A DNA stretch of 47,500 nucleotides. Origin: Neocallimastix lanati (nom. inval.). Lineage: Eukaryota > Neocallimastigomycota > Neocallimastigomycetes > Neocallimastigales > Neocallimastigaceae. The notes below the pieces were generated by a model, which saw only the letters and a program-made list of their open reading frames with translations, had not been told where the DNA came from and did not search any database. The stretch spans positions 417,501-465,000 of the forward strand of contig JACVTC010000041.1 in assembly GCA_016946835.1 (NCBI GenBank), written 5' to 3'. This document shows positions 11,511-24,219 of the stretch, piece by piece (position 1 is the first letter of the stretch; every line of letters starts with the position of its first letter). Both the position numbers and the translations under genes were made by a program.

Positions 11511-12649
11511 AAATAAAAAGAGAATGGAATAAAGAAATAATGTATAAATGTTTAAATGTAAAATTAGCATTAATGACAAAAATAATTATTGTTGAAATTC
11601 GAATTTAGATTTATGAAATTTGTACTCTATTATTAAGAAATATTCTTATATGAATATTACTTTTAAACTAAAAATATATTTTTAAAATATTATTTCATTG
11701 ATCAAAATTATAATATATAAATGTAGCTATGGGAGAATTTATGCATGAATGTCATGGTGAAATGGTGATTACAAAAGAAGACTAAATATCTAATTTTAAA
11801 CATTTTTAAATGTTTATATAAATATATAATTATTATTACATTGCAATATTAATTTATAATAATATATGGATACTTTAATTTATTAGGTTTGTAAATCAAT
11901 TAATACTAAAATTCCATATTTCAATGCCCCGATCTATCTTGAAAATAAAACTCAAATTGGTAAAGTTGAAGAAATCCTTGGTCCATTCACTGAAGTTGTA
12001 AGTATTAATTAAATAACATATTAATTTTAATAAATATAATTTATTAACAAATAAATATAAATTATTAATAATTTAATACTTATAAATTTTGTACTTAATC
12101 TTTAAAAAAACAATAATATTAAATAAAATTATTAATAATTTTATATATTTTATATATTTTGTATTATGTAATTAATTTAGTATTTCACAGTAAAACTTCA
12201 AGATGGTGTTGTTGCCTCTTCCTTTAAGGAAAAAGATAAAGTTTACATATCACCAGACAAGCTTTTACCTTTAGAAAGATTCCTTCCAAAGCCAAAGGCT
12301 GTTGGTAAAAGTAAATATTAAAATTAATTATAAAATGATTTATAATTTTATACATTAGAAATAATTTATTAAAAATAAAGCAAAAAAAAAAAAAATTTTT
12401 TTTTGACTAAAAGTAATTCTTATTTCATTATAATATTTTTTATTGTTAGTTGAAAAACCATTAAATAGACAAGGTATGCTCGGTAACAAACGTGGTGGCC
12501 GTGGTGGTTCTAGAGGCGGTTTTGGAGGTCGTGGTGGCTCCAGAGGTGGTCGTGGTGGTTCCAGAGGTAGTTTTGGTAGTCGTGGTGGTTCTAGAGGTGG
12601 TTTCCGTGGTCGTGGTGGCTCAGGAGGTGGTTTCCGTGGTAGAAAGTAA
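10982..12649 (+). CDS. GAR1: H/ACA snoRNP protein GAR1 (five exons, 187 aa)
   Basis: GAR1 is a core protein of H/ACA small nucleolar RNPs, which carry out rRNA pseudouridylation with Cbf5/dyskerin, Nop10 and Nhp2 in the nucleolus. Exons by GT-AG sites and phase: 10982-11066, 11727-11764, 11887-11997, 12181-12310, 12450-12649. The spliced frame is 564 nt. It starts [15 protein letters not shown], then [10 protein letters not shown], the conserved core [43 protein letters not shown] and [14 protein letters not shown]. It ends in an RGG-rich tail (last 55 residues or so). Both glycine-arginine-rich ends match yeast Gar1 in order and length. Intron 1 is 660 bp with a long A run; the others are 122, 183 and 139 bp. 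The donor of intron 2 is the less usual GTGATT, chosen because it alone keeps phase and the family sequence GEM/VCKS. Identity is firm. Confidence 0.96.
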
Positions 12650-12893
12650 ATAACTCAATAATAATCACAATAATTAATATCGTAACCAAAAAAAAAAAAA
12701 AAAAAGAAAAAAAAATTATAATATAAAGTTTTTTTTCAGATTTATATTATAATGTATTGTTTAAAAAAGAAGAGAAAAGAAGAATTAAAAGGAGAAAGGT
12801 GATATAAAGATACAAAAATAAATAATGAAAATATATATAAGAGAATTAATATATTAATATTTAGAAAACAGATTTTTATTTATAAATTTTTAG

Positions 12894-12924
<31 letters not shown>

Positions 12925-13977
12925 TCAGCAATCTTTAATTTTTATATTTATTTATTTACTATTATTATTATTACTATTATTATTATTATTATTATTATTA
13001 AATGAAATGTTCATTTCTTTTTTCTTTTTCTTTTTTTTTTTTTTTTTTTTTTTTATTATATTATAATTATTATTTTTTTTAAATAACAACTTTTAGAATT
13101 ATTTAATAATTTATTTTAAACATAATCTATACAGTAAAAGAAAAAAAAAAAAATAAAATAAAATAAATTTTAAACTTTTCTTTATACTTTATATAGAATA
13201 ATTATAATACAATATGAAAGATGTTTATAAATTTATATATTTTATTTTTTAAATATTTTACAATGATTTTTTTAAGAAAAAAAAAAGAAAGAAAGAAAGA
13301 AATATATATATATTTTTTTTTAATTAAAAATATATAAAAGATGGTGAATACTTTATAATTATTATGTTACCATCATTTTACTATTACTATTATATTGTTA
13401 TATTACTACTACTATCAATAATAATTATAATAATAATAATAGTAAAATAATGTAGTTTGTTTTTTGAATTAATACATAGTATAAAGAAATTTTTTATAAT
13501 TTTAAAACTCTAACTATTTATTATAAATTTATAAATTTAAAAAAATATACATAGAGTTATATTAAAGAAAAATTTCATTTAAAAGTGATTTTAAAAAATA
13601 ATTGATATTTAATAAATATTTATTAATTATTATTCCCTTTTTTTTTTTGACCAGAAAAATGTTGTTTTTTTTTTTTTTTTTTATAGCTGCAATTATTAAG
13701 AACTTTAATCTTTATTTATTTATTCATTTATTAATTACATGAAATATTTTTTATATTACAATTAAAAACACACAATTAATAAAAAAAATAAATATTATTT
13801 GTCCAATTAGAATTTAATAATATTAAAAAAGTAACGTGAAATAAAAAGCAATATTCAAAATAAAGTGTATAAATAAATTCAGAAAAAAAATTCATATGTA
13901 ACGAACCTCATTTCCTTATGGATTAGACTTGAATAGACTACCTGAAAGATATTATGGACTTCTCCTTTAGAGACATT

Positions 13978-14089
13978 GGCCCTGCTGCCTGCCTTACTGC
14001 ATTTTTTAGCGTTGACCCTCCTGGTTAGTATGCATTTATACTTTCGGAATAGCAACCCTTGTTGAGTACTAGCCCTAGGCATAATTTCT
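13978..14089 (+). repeat. Dispersed repeat, copy B
   Basis: Aligns in the same orientation with 3845-3961 (shared CCCTGCTG, CCTGCCTTACTG, TAGCGTTGACC.CTC, then TAGCC.TAGGCATAAT). GC-richer sequence extends leftward to about 13895 and rightward to about 14150, beyond what copy A preserves. On the minus strand 13879-14115 is open for 78 codons, with a basic peptide (including KKCSKAGSRANVSKGE) that I do not recognise. Copy A is not open in the matching frame. Confidence 0.6.
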
Positions 14090-14189
14090 ATAAAGAGAGC
14101 CGCAGATTGCACCAAGAATGACGTTTTAAATAATCTCCCGAAATGATTTGTTTCTTAAACAAAAACATCTCATTCCATTTTATAATTAA

Positions 14190-14566
14190 AATAAATAATC
14201 GGTACCACATCACATATATATTTACACACTCATTATTCAGAAAATTACTTAAATTAACATGATTTTCATCATTGGAACTATTCACTATATTATTTTCACT
14301 ATCACTAATGTTAATATTCCTATTTTCTCTATCACCAATTCTTCTGTATTAACAATATTATTACTATTATTATTATTATTATTAATGTTATAAATTTTGT
14401 TACTACTATCAAAATCTGTATTTGATTCAATATTATTCATATCTGTGATAATAGTGTTTACATTACTATTTGATATTGGAAAATAGATATGATAAAAAAT
14501 TTTTCATAAAAAATTTCAATATCCTTAAAATATTTCATTCGAAATTCATGGAAAAGATAGCATTTA
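14190..14566 (-). pseudogene. Frameshifted coding relic, unidentified
   Basis: On the minus strand three coding-like stretches lie in different frames. They are about 14566-14478 (peptide with LFHEFRMKYFKDIEIFYEKF), about 14480-14340 (NVNTIITDMNNIESNTDFDS, then an Asn run) and about 14335-14190 (NISDSENNIVNSSNDENHVN). Composition (Asn/Ser/Asp-rich with AAT/GAT codons) matches the low-complexity parts of real genes in this window rather than intergenic DNA. Stops and frame changes between the pieces argue for decay. I cannot name the protein. It may belong to the same old insertion as the adjacent repeat copy B. Confidence 0.4.
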
Positions 14567-15248
14567 AAAAATTAATGTTCCAATTTAAGATTACTATTTT
14601 ATCTATAATAATAAGGACACCTTTCTAGACAGAACTTGAAAAATGATTGATTTTACTTGTTAATATTTTATTGATTTATGTGATTATATTTCCTATTAAA
14701 AAATACTTTTTAAAACATTTATAATATTTATAGTTATATATTAATAATATAAATATTATATTTGTAAATAAATTTCTTTTATATATTTATTTATTTTTAT
14801 TTATTTATTTTTTTTTTTTAAATATATACTTTATTTGTTATGCTTAAAACTTTATTATATACATTTATATAAATATATATACATTTTACTATATGATATA
14901 TTAAGTAAAAGATTTAATTATTATTATAATTATTATTCTTTTTTTTTATAATATTATTTTTATTTATTTTATTTTATTTTATTTGTTTATTTTTAATTTA
15001 TATATTTATCATTATTAAATATTAAAATATATACTTGTTATAATTTATTATAGCTATAGCTATATTTATTAAAATTTATTATTATCTTTTCTTTACCTTA
15101 TTTTTAATTTTAATTTTTTTTTTTTTTATATATATATAATTAATATCGATATTATATTTTGTATTATATCATTTAGATGATTAATGATTTTGGTATTTTA
15201 TTCTTCTTCTTCTTATTATTATTATTTTAATGCTGACATTAAATTTAT

Positions 15249-16265
15249 TTATTTAAATTTTAATTGAGATGCTGGTCGAGTATCCACATCGTTAGCATAA
15301 ACCGCCATTTGCCAATCTTTTTCAGTTAAGAGGCTATTTGTTTCAGAATCAATCCAAAATACACCAGAACCAGTATATTCTTCTTTAAGTTTTTTATAAT
15401 TTTTACTATTATAGAAGTTTTTCATAGTTTGCGATATTGGATACATCATATCTAAACCTTTCCATCTTACAGTAGCATATGGTCTACCATTCTTTTTAGG
15501 AAGTTGATAAACAATTTTTTTTGATTTAGCTTTTGGCTGTGTTATTTCTTCATCATCACCAGAATCAAAATCTGATTTGAAGGATTTCACATCGTCATTA
15601 TCATCAAAAGATTTCGCAACATCATCTGATTCTGGACTTTGCCTTGAAATAGGACTACGACTGCGATTACGTTTTGTTACTGGAATGGGTACACCATTTT
15701 CAAACTCAACCCGTATTGGTCTATTTTCATTTTCATTATTTAACTCTTCTTCTTCTGAAATTTTATCATCTTTGTTATTATTAATTTCTTCATTATCCTT
15801 GGGGGTATTATTTTTTTCTTCTTCAATTATATTACTTTCACCATCTCCATAATCCTCAAGTGCATTTTCATCTTCATCTTCCTTACCTATAATTTCTACA
15901 TATTCAAACGTAACCCATGCTTTAACTAAACCACGTAAGAGACCATGAGCTACATATCCTAAGCCTTTTTCTTTAATCCATGGTAGTAAATCTCTATACA
16001 TAGTTTCATATATACCTTCAAATATTGGATTAACAAAATGATAGTTCTCCTTCTGATAAAATACAGCATTATGAAAATATAATGGTACATTTAAAATACC
16101 ATCTTTATTATCATCCATGGATATTCTAAATAAAACTTTATCAATAATACGACCAATACCTAGACTTGGATAATTTTGACCCGGTAAAAGAAGAAATGGA
16201 TCTACACATGTATTTGTATTATTATCATCATTATTATTGTTATTGTTGCTATTATCATTCTTTTC

Positions 16266-16320
<55 letters not shown>

Positions 16321-17159
16321 GTATTAGTATTAGTATTAGTATTAGTATTAGTATTAGTATTAGTATTAGTATTATTAGTATTAACATCAGTATTATTAGT
16401 CACTGAATTTATATTATTATTGGTATCTGAAGAATTGGTTTGATTATCAGAAGTAAGGTGATTAGAATTAGGTATATTCATTAAAATACGTTCATGTTTA
16501 ATATTTGTGTGATAGCTATATGGACTTACAGTTGGATTTTGCATTCTTGTCCATTCTACAACAATAAAATCAATATGTTCTAATTTAAGAAAAGTACTTT
16601 TTAAAAGAGGTGCTGCGTTTACTAATAAATAATTGTCATGACTATGATAAATTTCTGGAATTTGATCTTCTGTAGTACGAGGTGAAATTTGACTTATTGC
16701 TGTATGTGCTCTACGTTTTGATTCTGTATAATGATCAGTATATGCAACATCCGCAATACCACGAACTTGGTGAATATTTTGTACTCTTCTAAACCACATT
16801 TCTGCCAATAAATGTGACTCATCTTTCGGTGTTATGTCTTTTTGACCCATCCATACATAAAATTTATGAATATACCAATCGGAGGTATCTAACTCAAAAT
16901 AATACTCACTAATTCCTTGAGCTTTTAAACATTTTCCAATTTTGAATTCATCCATATAATGTATAATTGTATCAAGTGAGTAAATTCCCAACAAAAGTTG
17001 TTGTTTTCTTTTTGAACTAAAACATTCATCGTTCAAATCGTCTAACATATTATCAAATTTAAATAAGGACTCTCCTTTTGAAGTTGGGTTAGTCGAATTA
17101 TTTACGGTCGCAGGTGGAAGAAGTGATTCTCCTTTAGAATTTGTCTGACTCATTTTCAA
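15249..17159 (-). CDS. Unrecognised 636-aa protein with internal Asn/Thr repeat
   Basis: Intronless frame from ATG at 17159; a second ATG two codons on (MKMS) could also serve. No signal peptide or membrane segment. Residues about 50-230 look folded, with DTSDWYIHKFYVWM, LLAEMWFRRVQNIHQVRGIA and IDFIVVEWTRMQNP. Then about 235-325 are low complexity: Asn/Thr, an (NT)n run coded by a TAC/AAT hexamer, and an Asn run near 281-297. A second folded part (about 326-430) has LLPGQNYPSLGIGRI and LNVPLYFHNAVFYQ. An acidic region (about 430-495), an SR-like patch NRSRSPISRQSPES and a C-terminal block with RPYATVRWKGLDMMYPI (about 557-636) follow. The LPGQ..PSLGIGR and NVP.YFHNA patterns remind me, from memory only, of an uncharacterised bacterial protein family. 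If so, the repeat splits a single domain. I assign no function. Confidence 0.85.
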
Positions 17160-17731
17160 TTTAATTTTATATTTTTTAGTAATAATTACTTTTTTTATTT
17201 ATTGTTATTATTAGTACTTTAATTATTACGACTAACTCTAGTGTCTAAATAATAATAATCATAATAATAACAATCATCATAATAATAATAATATAGTAAT
17301 AATATAATAATAATAATATTAAAAGAATATTTAAAAAAAAAAAAAAAAAAAAATTAAATTAGTAAAATAAGAATTGAAATATTATATATGAAAAAATATG
17401 AATAATATATATAATATTTCTGAATAATTTTATTAAAATTTAATATTTGAATTTTGAAATTATATATTTTATAACAAATAATATTATAATAATACTGAAT
17501 ATAAATTGTATTCTATATTTTAAAGTTAAAATTATTTATAAAAATTTATAAATTATTCAAAAAAATAAAGATTTAATATTTATTTGATACAAATATAAAT
17601 TTAAACTTCTTTGTGATTTGAATTTGTGGATATAACAAGACAATTATGATATATAATTGTGGAAATTTTAAAATATTTGAATATTATATATAATTTCTTA
17701 TCTATCAAATATTTTGTTCAATTAAATTTTT

Positions 17732-17775
<44 letters not shown>

Positions 17776-18544
17776 TGATTATATAAACTATTTAGTTTAT
17801 ATAATTTATTAAAATAATTATTATAATCATTATAATCGCTTATATTATTGATATAATTAAAACTTTAATAATTATAACAATAGAATAAACATTTATGATA
17901 TTATATGAATGTTTATTTAATAATATAATATACATATATACATTATATACTCTTGTTTTATTTTTAATGAAAAATTATTTTGCATGTAATATTTTCGATA
18001 TATATATTATTTGCTTTTTTGTTTTATATTCTATTCTTCAAATGCTATAAAAGTTATTTAATTTTTTAATTTAATTATTATTTTTCACTTATCAGCTCAA
18101 CAATTTATACAGTTATATGTAAATATTCATATGTTTCATTTATGTAAATTTGTTTGAATGTATTAAATTATTAAAAATTATTTTTATTATAATTTTAAAT
18201 TTTTATTTGAATAATTTATAAATTAATAAAATATTTAATTAAATTTTATAAATATCTAATGATAATTTCTATTTTATTTTGTTTTATTTTATTTATGTTA
18301 TATACATATTAAGAACAAATATTATTTGAAAGATAATTATTCTTTTTCACTCGAAGTTTAGTATTGCGAATTTTATTTTATATTTTCTTTCTTATTTATT
18401 TTATTTTAAAATATATATATACCTTTTATTATCTTTTATTATCCTTTCCCTTTTTACAAATATATATATATTTTTTTTTGTTTTCTTTTTTCCTTGGATT
18501 CAATATTGAATTTATTATTATAATTTGAATAAATAATAATAATT

Positions 18545-18595
<51 letters not shown>

Positions 18596-20650
18596 AAAAA
18601 TAAAATATTTATTAAATATTTAAAAAAGCCTTTATTTTTTATTATATTACTTTATTACATTACATATATATATCGTCTAAAAAGAAATAAATTCTATTTA
18701 ATAATATTAATTATAGTAAAATTTAATAATAAAATTTATATGTAAACATTATAATATTACATATTAAATAAATGTAATCTTATTTTATTCATTAATTATA
18801 ATTAAAAAAAATGAAATATATTATTTTTTGGGTAAATTATATTATATAATAATATATGAATAATTTATTTATTTTGACATTATAGTATTTAATATAATGA
18901 AGTGTAATGTAATATTGGTATAAAAGTATAATAAATAATTCATATATATAAAAGAAAAGATTAAAAATGAAAAATGTTTATTTAATTATGTTAATAATAT
19001 ACTTATTTACTTAATTAAAATTTTATATTTAAAGTGCTAAATTTTATATCTGATGCATATTATTTAGTGTCTAATTTAAATAATATATAATTAAATAATA
19101 TATGCAATTTCTATATTCTTATATTTAATCAGTAAAAAGTATAATAAATGTTTTATTTGTTTTATTGTAAACTTTTTTTACTTCTTTTTTAATTATCAAT
19201 AGTATATGCTTATATATAAAAATATCTTATTATCAATGAAAATAAATAAATATTTTTTTAATTCATATTTAAATTATTTTTAATATAATATTATAATTAT
19301 ATTAAAAATCCTATAATTCATATGAATATTATCTAAAAAAAAAAAATAAAAGTATTTTTTTAAACAATAAATATTATTTATTATTTATATATAATAATTA
19401 ATAAATAATATAATAAATAGTTAAATAATAAATAATTATTAATTAAAAACATAATAATAATTTACTGATAATAAAAATAGTAATTGTAAAAAAAGTTTGA
19501 TTAATAATTGTATAAATAATTCTATTGCTATTTATAAAAAAATATATATTAGATTATTAATATAGATTATTTATTTTTTTATCATCATAAAAATATATAT
19601 AATAATTTTTCAATGAGTTTTTTTTTTATAATTTTTTTCTTCTTTATTTTATTGTTATCATCATTATAAATATATTAATGATGTAATAATTTTTTTAAAG
19701 TAGTAATATTCATATTTTAAAAATTTTTTTATTTAAAATTTCTAGTCACACTCACGATATGATTTACTTTTATTAATATATTATAGAGCATTAAAAAAAA
19801 AAACAAGAAAATTAAATATTAAAAAGTTATTTATATTTAAAAAGAATTTATATTTTATTTATTGTTATATAATATATATTTATATTAATTTATATACTAT
19901 ATTGTGAACAATTCATTTCAAAAACTTCAAAATTAAAAATTTTTCATATTTTATTACGCTTTTATTACTAATTTTTAAAGTAATTATATATTATATATAT
20001 ATTTTATATATTTTAAATATATAATTATTTAATTATAATTAGAAATTAACTATTATAATTAAAAAATTATTTAAAAAAGAAAAATTCAACTTATGAAAAA
20101 ATTTTTTTTTTTTTTTTAAATAATCATATGTCAATGTAAAAATGTCAATCTAAAAAATATTTTATTAAAAATTTAAAAAAAAAAAAAAAATAAATTAAAA
20201 ATTTAAACAATCCTCATAATAATAATAATAATATAAAATAATTAAAAGAGAAATCTCATGATTGATTCCCCATTTTTAAATAGGTAGTAACAATAATGTT
20301 TATATATATATATATATATGTAGATAGTAGACTTATGATTAACAGGGGTACCATTTTATCTAGAGGAAAAAAAAGTTGACATTATAGGAAATTCTTTTTT
20401 TTTTTTATTTTATTTTATTTTTTTTTTTTAAAAGATAGATAACCAAGGTAAACTTTATTAATAGTTATTAAATTGAAAAGCTATTGCCCCAAAACAGTCG
20501 AATATATTTGGTGACATGACAGAAAATTAAATTTTAGTGTCGATAATGATCTGCATTGTCCTAACCTAACTCTAATGAACAATACTAATAATTGTAAATT
20601 TGCAAATTTAAATTTGAAGAGTTAATAATGTTAATGTTAATAATAATAAT

Positions 20651-20723
<73 letters not shown>

Positions 20724-21172
20724 GAAAGATTGTCTTTTTTACATTTTTATCTTTACTATAAAGCACAAAAATGTTTTTTTCACATAAATTATATATTATA
20801 TAATAATAGCAATAATTATTGTATAAATCATTTAATTTAATTATATAATTATTTAATTACTATGTAAATTATTATTAAATATATACATATATAAAACATT
20901 TCTGTAAACTATTATTATTCTTTATTAATATATATATTTTATTTATTTAAAATCAAAATAATAATTATAATTTACTAAAATTAAATAATAATATTTTGTT
21001 TCTATATGAATATAATTAGGAAAAGAAATACATTAAATATTATTTATATCAATTTATGTAGGATCATAAAGATATATCATATATAATTGTATTATTGATA
21101 TAAATATTTATAAATACAATTATTTATAAATATTGAAATAAATACAAAAATATATACTATAAAAAAATAATG

Positions 21173-21209
<37 letters not shown>

Positions 21210-21418
21210 TAATAAATATTTAATATTTATTTAAATAAAATAAAATAAATAAATCATTATATTAATAACTGAGTTATCATATAAAATAAAGAAACTACAA
21301 AAAATAAATAGATACATTATCATTAAAAAATTATAATAATAATATTAATAATTTATTATATTTCAGTAATATAATATATTTAATATATATATTTATAATT
21401 TTTTTTTTTTTTTTTTTT
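17160..21418. other. AT-rich intergenic region upstream of the 636-aa gene
   Basis: About 4.3 kb of near-pure A/T with homopolymers (T run 17730-17773; A run 18552-18591), TA runs, and a TAA microsatellite at 20652-20722. A slightly GC-richer patch, about 20240-20580, includes GGGGTACC and GCCCC but shows no open frame or match to the other islands that I could establish. No gene seen. Confidence 0.55.
20652..20722. repeat. (TAA)n microsatellite
   Basis: About 23 copies of TAA/AAT in intergenic DNA, preceded by shorter interrupted TAA runs from about 20628. It is open in some frames as an isoleucine or asparagine run, but has no coding context. Confidence 0.85.
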
Positions 21419-22787
21419 TTAAATTTTTAATCTGAAACCAGATGAAGCTTGAGATTGATAATCAAAAAGGGATGAACCATCATTATATTGACCTTTAGGT
21501 GCTGATGGAGACAAATACACTTTTCTCCTATTGTTTCATTTTTTTTTTTTAATATTGAAATAAAATATAAATCATATATATATATATATAAAAGGAAGAA
21601 AAATAAATTATATATTTAAAATTTAATATTGTTAAGATTATTGATATTATATTTAATATATATATATATATTATTACTAACTTTTCACCAGAAGCTTTAC
21701 TTGGAAAAGTAGGAAACATACTTGGATCTTTTGGTAAAGGACTTTCTTTAAAATAAGGATGTTTTAGTGCTTCTTCTGCTGTAATACGTTTTTTAGGATC
21801 ATAAGTTAATAATTTTGACATTAAATCTAAACCTTTTTCAGAAAGAAATGGAAAACGACTTCTTATATTATTATATCTATTATAAATACAATTATACATA
21901 TATTAAAATAAATAATATTAATAATTGTAATATATTGTAATATATATAAGCTTTATTAATAATAAACAATATATATTTCTTTAAATTTACTTATAATTTC
22001 CAAATGTGAATGATCTGGCACTTGTTAATTTTTCATATCCAGGCCATATTTTTTCATTTGGAGTACCTAATAGTTTAAATATCTATATTAGATATTAATA
22101 TAATTTTTTTTTTTTTTTATTAAAAAAAAAAAAAATTAGTATATTTAATAATTGTTAATTATAAGATTTTATATATCATTTTAAAGCATATTTTTATCTT
22201 TATTTTTATTAATATATTTTAAATTTATTTATCAAAGGATTCTTATTTTAAAATACCTTATTAATTTGTTCAACTTCAGTTGTACCTGGGAATAATGGTG
22301 CTTTATTAACTAATTCAGCAAATATACATCCTACTGACCACATATCAATAGCTTTAGTATAATTTTTTTCACCTAATAACAATTCTGGTGCTCTATATTA
22401 TATGTATATATACAATAATAATATTAATTATTTAAATTATTTAAAAATAAATAAATACATAAAAATGTTATTAAATAATGAAATTAATTAGAGATATATT
22501 TAAAACTTACCTATACCATAATGTTACAACTAAAGGTGTTAATCGATTCATTGAACTTCCAAATCTTCTTGCTAAACCGAAATCAGCCAATTTAATTTGA
22601 CCTTTATTATTCATTAGAATATTTGAAGTCTTTAAATCACGATGAATAATCCAATAGCTATGCAATAAAGCAACTGCTGATAATAATTGAAGCATTATCG
22701 TTTTAATTTCAGATTGAAGGAACGGATCTTCCATTTCTTCCATTAAACTTTTAAGATCATGCTCAACAAATTCCATAGCAATAAATA

Positions 22788-22846
<59 letters not shown>

Positions 22847-24219
22847 TTTGTTTGTTTGTTTGTTTGTTTGTTTTTAGTAGTAGTAGAATATATATATGCA
22901 ATTATAAATGTTTAATGTTTAATAATTATTAATATTAATAAAATATACATAAATATTATATAGTTAATATAATGAATTTTGTAATATATAATTTTAAATA
23001 ACAAAATGAAAATTTCCTTACTTGCTTATGTCACTCCCTATTGCAATTTCTTTAACATTAACTATATTTGGATGTTTTGCCATTAATAACATTTGGATTT
23101 CTCTTAAAGAAGTTGTTGGAAAACCAAATTTTTCTTTATCTAATTTAAGTTTTTTTAATGCAATAATTTCACCTGTTTCTTTATCTCTTGCACGGTATAC
23201 CACACCATACGCTCCCTCCTCAATTCTATTTAATTTTTCATAATCATCTACACTTCTACAAGAAACTAATGCTGGGGCTGTTGGATAAGATGATGTAACT
23301 TTATTGGTATTTGATAAATATTCTTCTCCTGAGAAGTCTTGTTCATATAGTGATGTTACACTACCAACAGGAGATGAAGATCTAGATCTTCCTAAATCTT
23401 CTATACTATTTCTATAACTTTTATGAATTGGGGTATTATTTCCATATTTTGAATTATATGGTGATTCTAATAAATCTATTTGTTCTGGTGAGTTTTGTAT
23501 ACTTTGTGTTTTTGAATACTTTTTTGTTCTCTTCTTTCTCTTTTTTTTTTGATGAGAATCTTCTTCATTATCATTTTCTTCCCATATTGATTTAGATTTT
23601 CTTTTATTTTCTAATAGATTTTTAAATAGCAATGAATTATCATTATCTTTATATTTTTCATCCTTTGATTTTGAATTATCGAAATTTTCCTTATAATTTT
23701 CTTTTTCCTTTTCTTTCTCTTTTACCTTTTCCTTTTCCTTCTCCTTTTCTTTTTCCTTCTCTTTTTTTTTTAATTGATGTTCATAATCTTGTATTTTTTT
23801 AAATTTCATATCATCTTCATCATTAATTTTAAGTTTATATGATTTTGGAAAAACCTTTTTATCTAATTTCATTTATTGCATGATAAAAAAAATATTTTAT
23901 TATTATTATTATTTTTTTTTTTTATTTCATTGACATTTTATAATTAATTTTAAGTTAATTATTTTAAAATTTAATTTTCAAAATCATGTATTTTCAATTT
24001 TTTAATTCATAATTTATTTAAATTTTATTATTATTATTAAAATTTTAATATTAAAAAATATATGAATTTTAATTTATACTCACTATTAGAATATCCTTCA
24101 TCATTTTTACTATTATTGTTTATTTCATCTTCTTCGATTAGTTCACCTTCTTCTAAATCATCATAATTAATTACTTTTCTATTATTAAATCCATTATCTG
24201 TTTTATTGTAATGTGACAT
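21419..24219 (-). CDS. Cyclin-dependent kinase of the CDK11/PITSLRE type (seven exons, 595 aa)
   Basis: Ser/Thr kinase of the CDK11 (Cdc2L) branch, which in other eukaryotes pairs with cyclin L and acts on transcription and pre-mRNA splicing in the nucleus. Exons on the minus strand: 24219-24084, 23862-23022, 22789-22511, 22392-22257, 22082-21991, 21876-21682, 21527-21419. All junctions are GT-AG and in phase (1788 nt). The N-terminal about 250 residues are charged and disordered, with a Lys/Glu run (about 76-103) and an SRSSSP patch. The kinase domain starts at [13 protein letters not shown] (about 253), then the catalytic Lys in IALKKLKL, cyclin-binding helix PTTSLRE (294-300), [17 protein letters not shown] (Asp about 377), DFG (Asp about 395), [15 protein letters not shown] and DPSMFPT. 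The tail SSGFRLKI resembles the GFSLKF end of animal CDK11. PTTSLRE replaces PITSLRE. The last intron uses donor GTTAGT. Confidence 0.93.

Larger units (their letters stand above)
12650..15248. other. Intergenic region between convergent genes
   Basis: About 2.6 kb downstream of GAR1 and of the 636-aa gene. It holds TTA microsatellites (12896-12925, 12960-13000), a T run near 13031-13054, dispersed repeat copy B (13978-14089) with GC-richer flanks from about 13895, and a frameshifted coding relic (14190-14566, minus). The rest is AT-rich without recognisable features. Confidence 0.6.

Noticed and set aside
11067-11726. Possible snoRNA inside the 660-bp GAR1 intron 1
   Set aside because: Only a weak C-box-like ATGATAA (about 11416-11422) and no D box or H/ACA motifs. 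The tripled AAGTTCTAT (11281-11315) is noted but unexplained.
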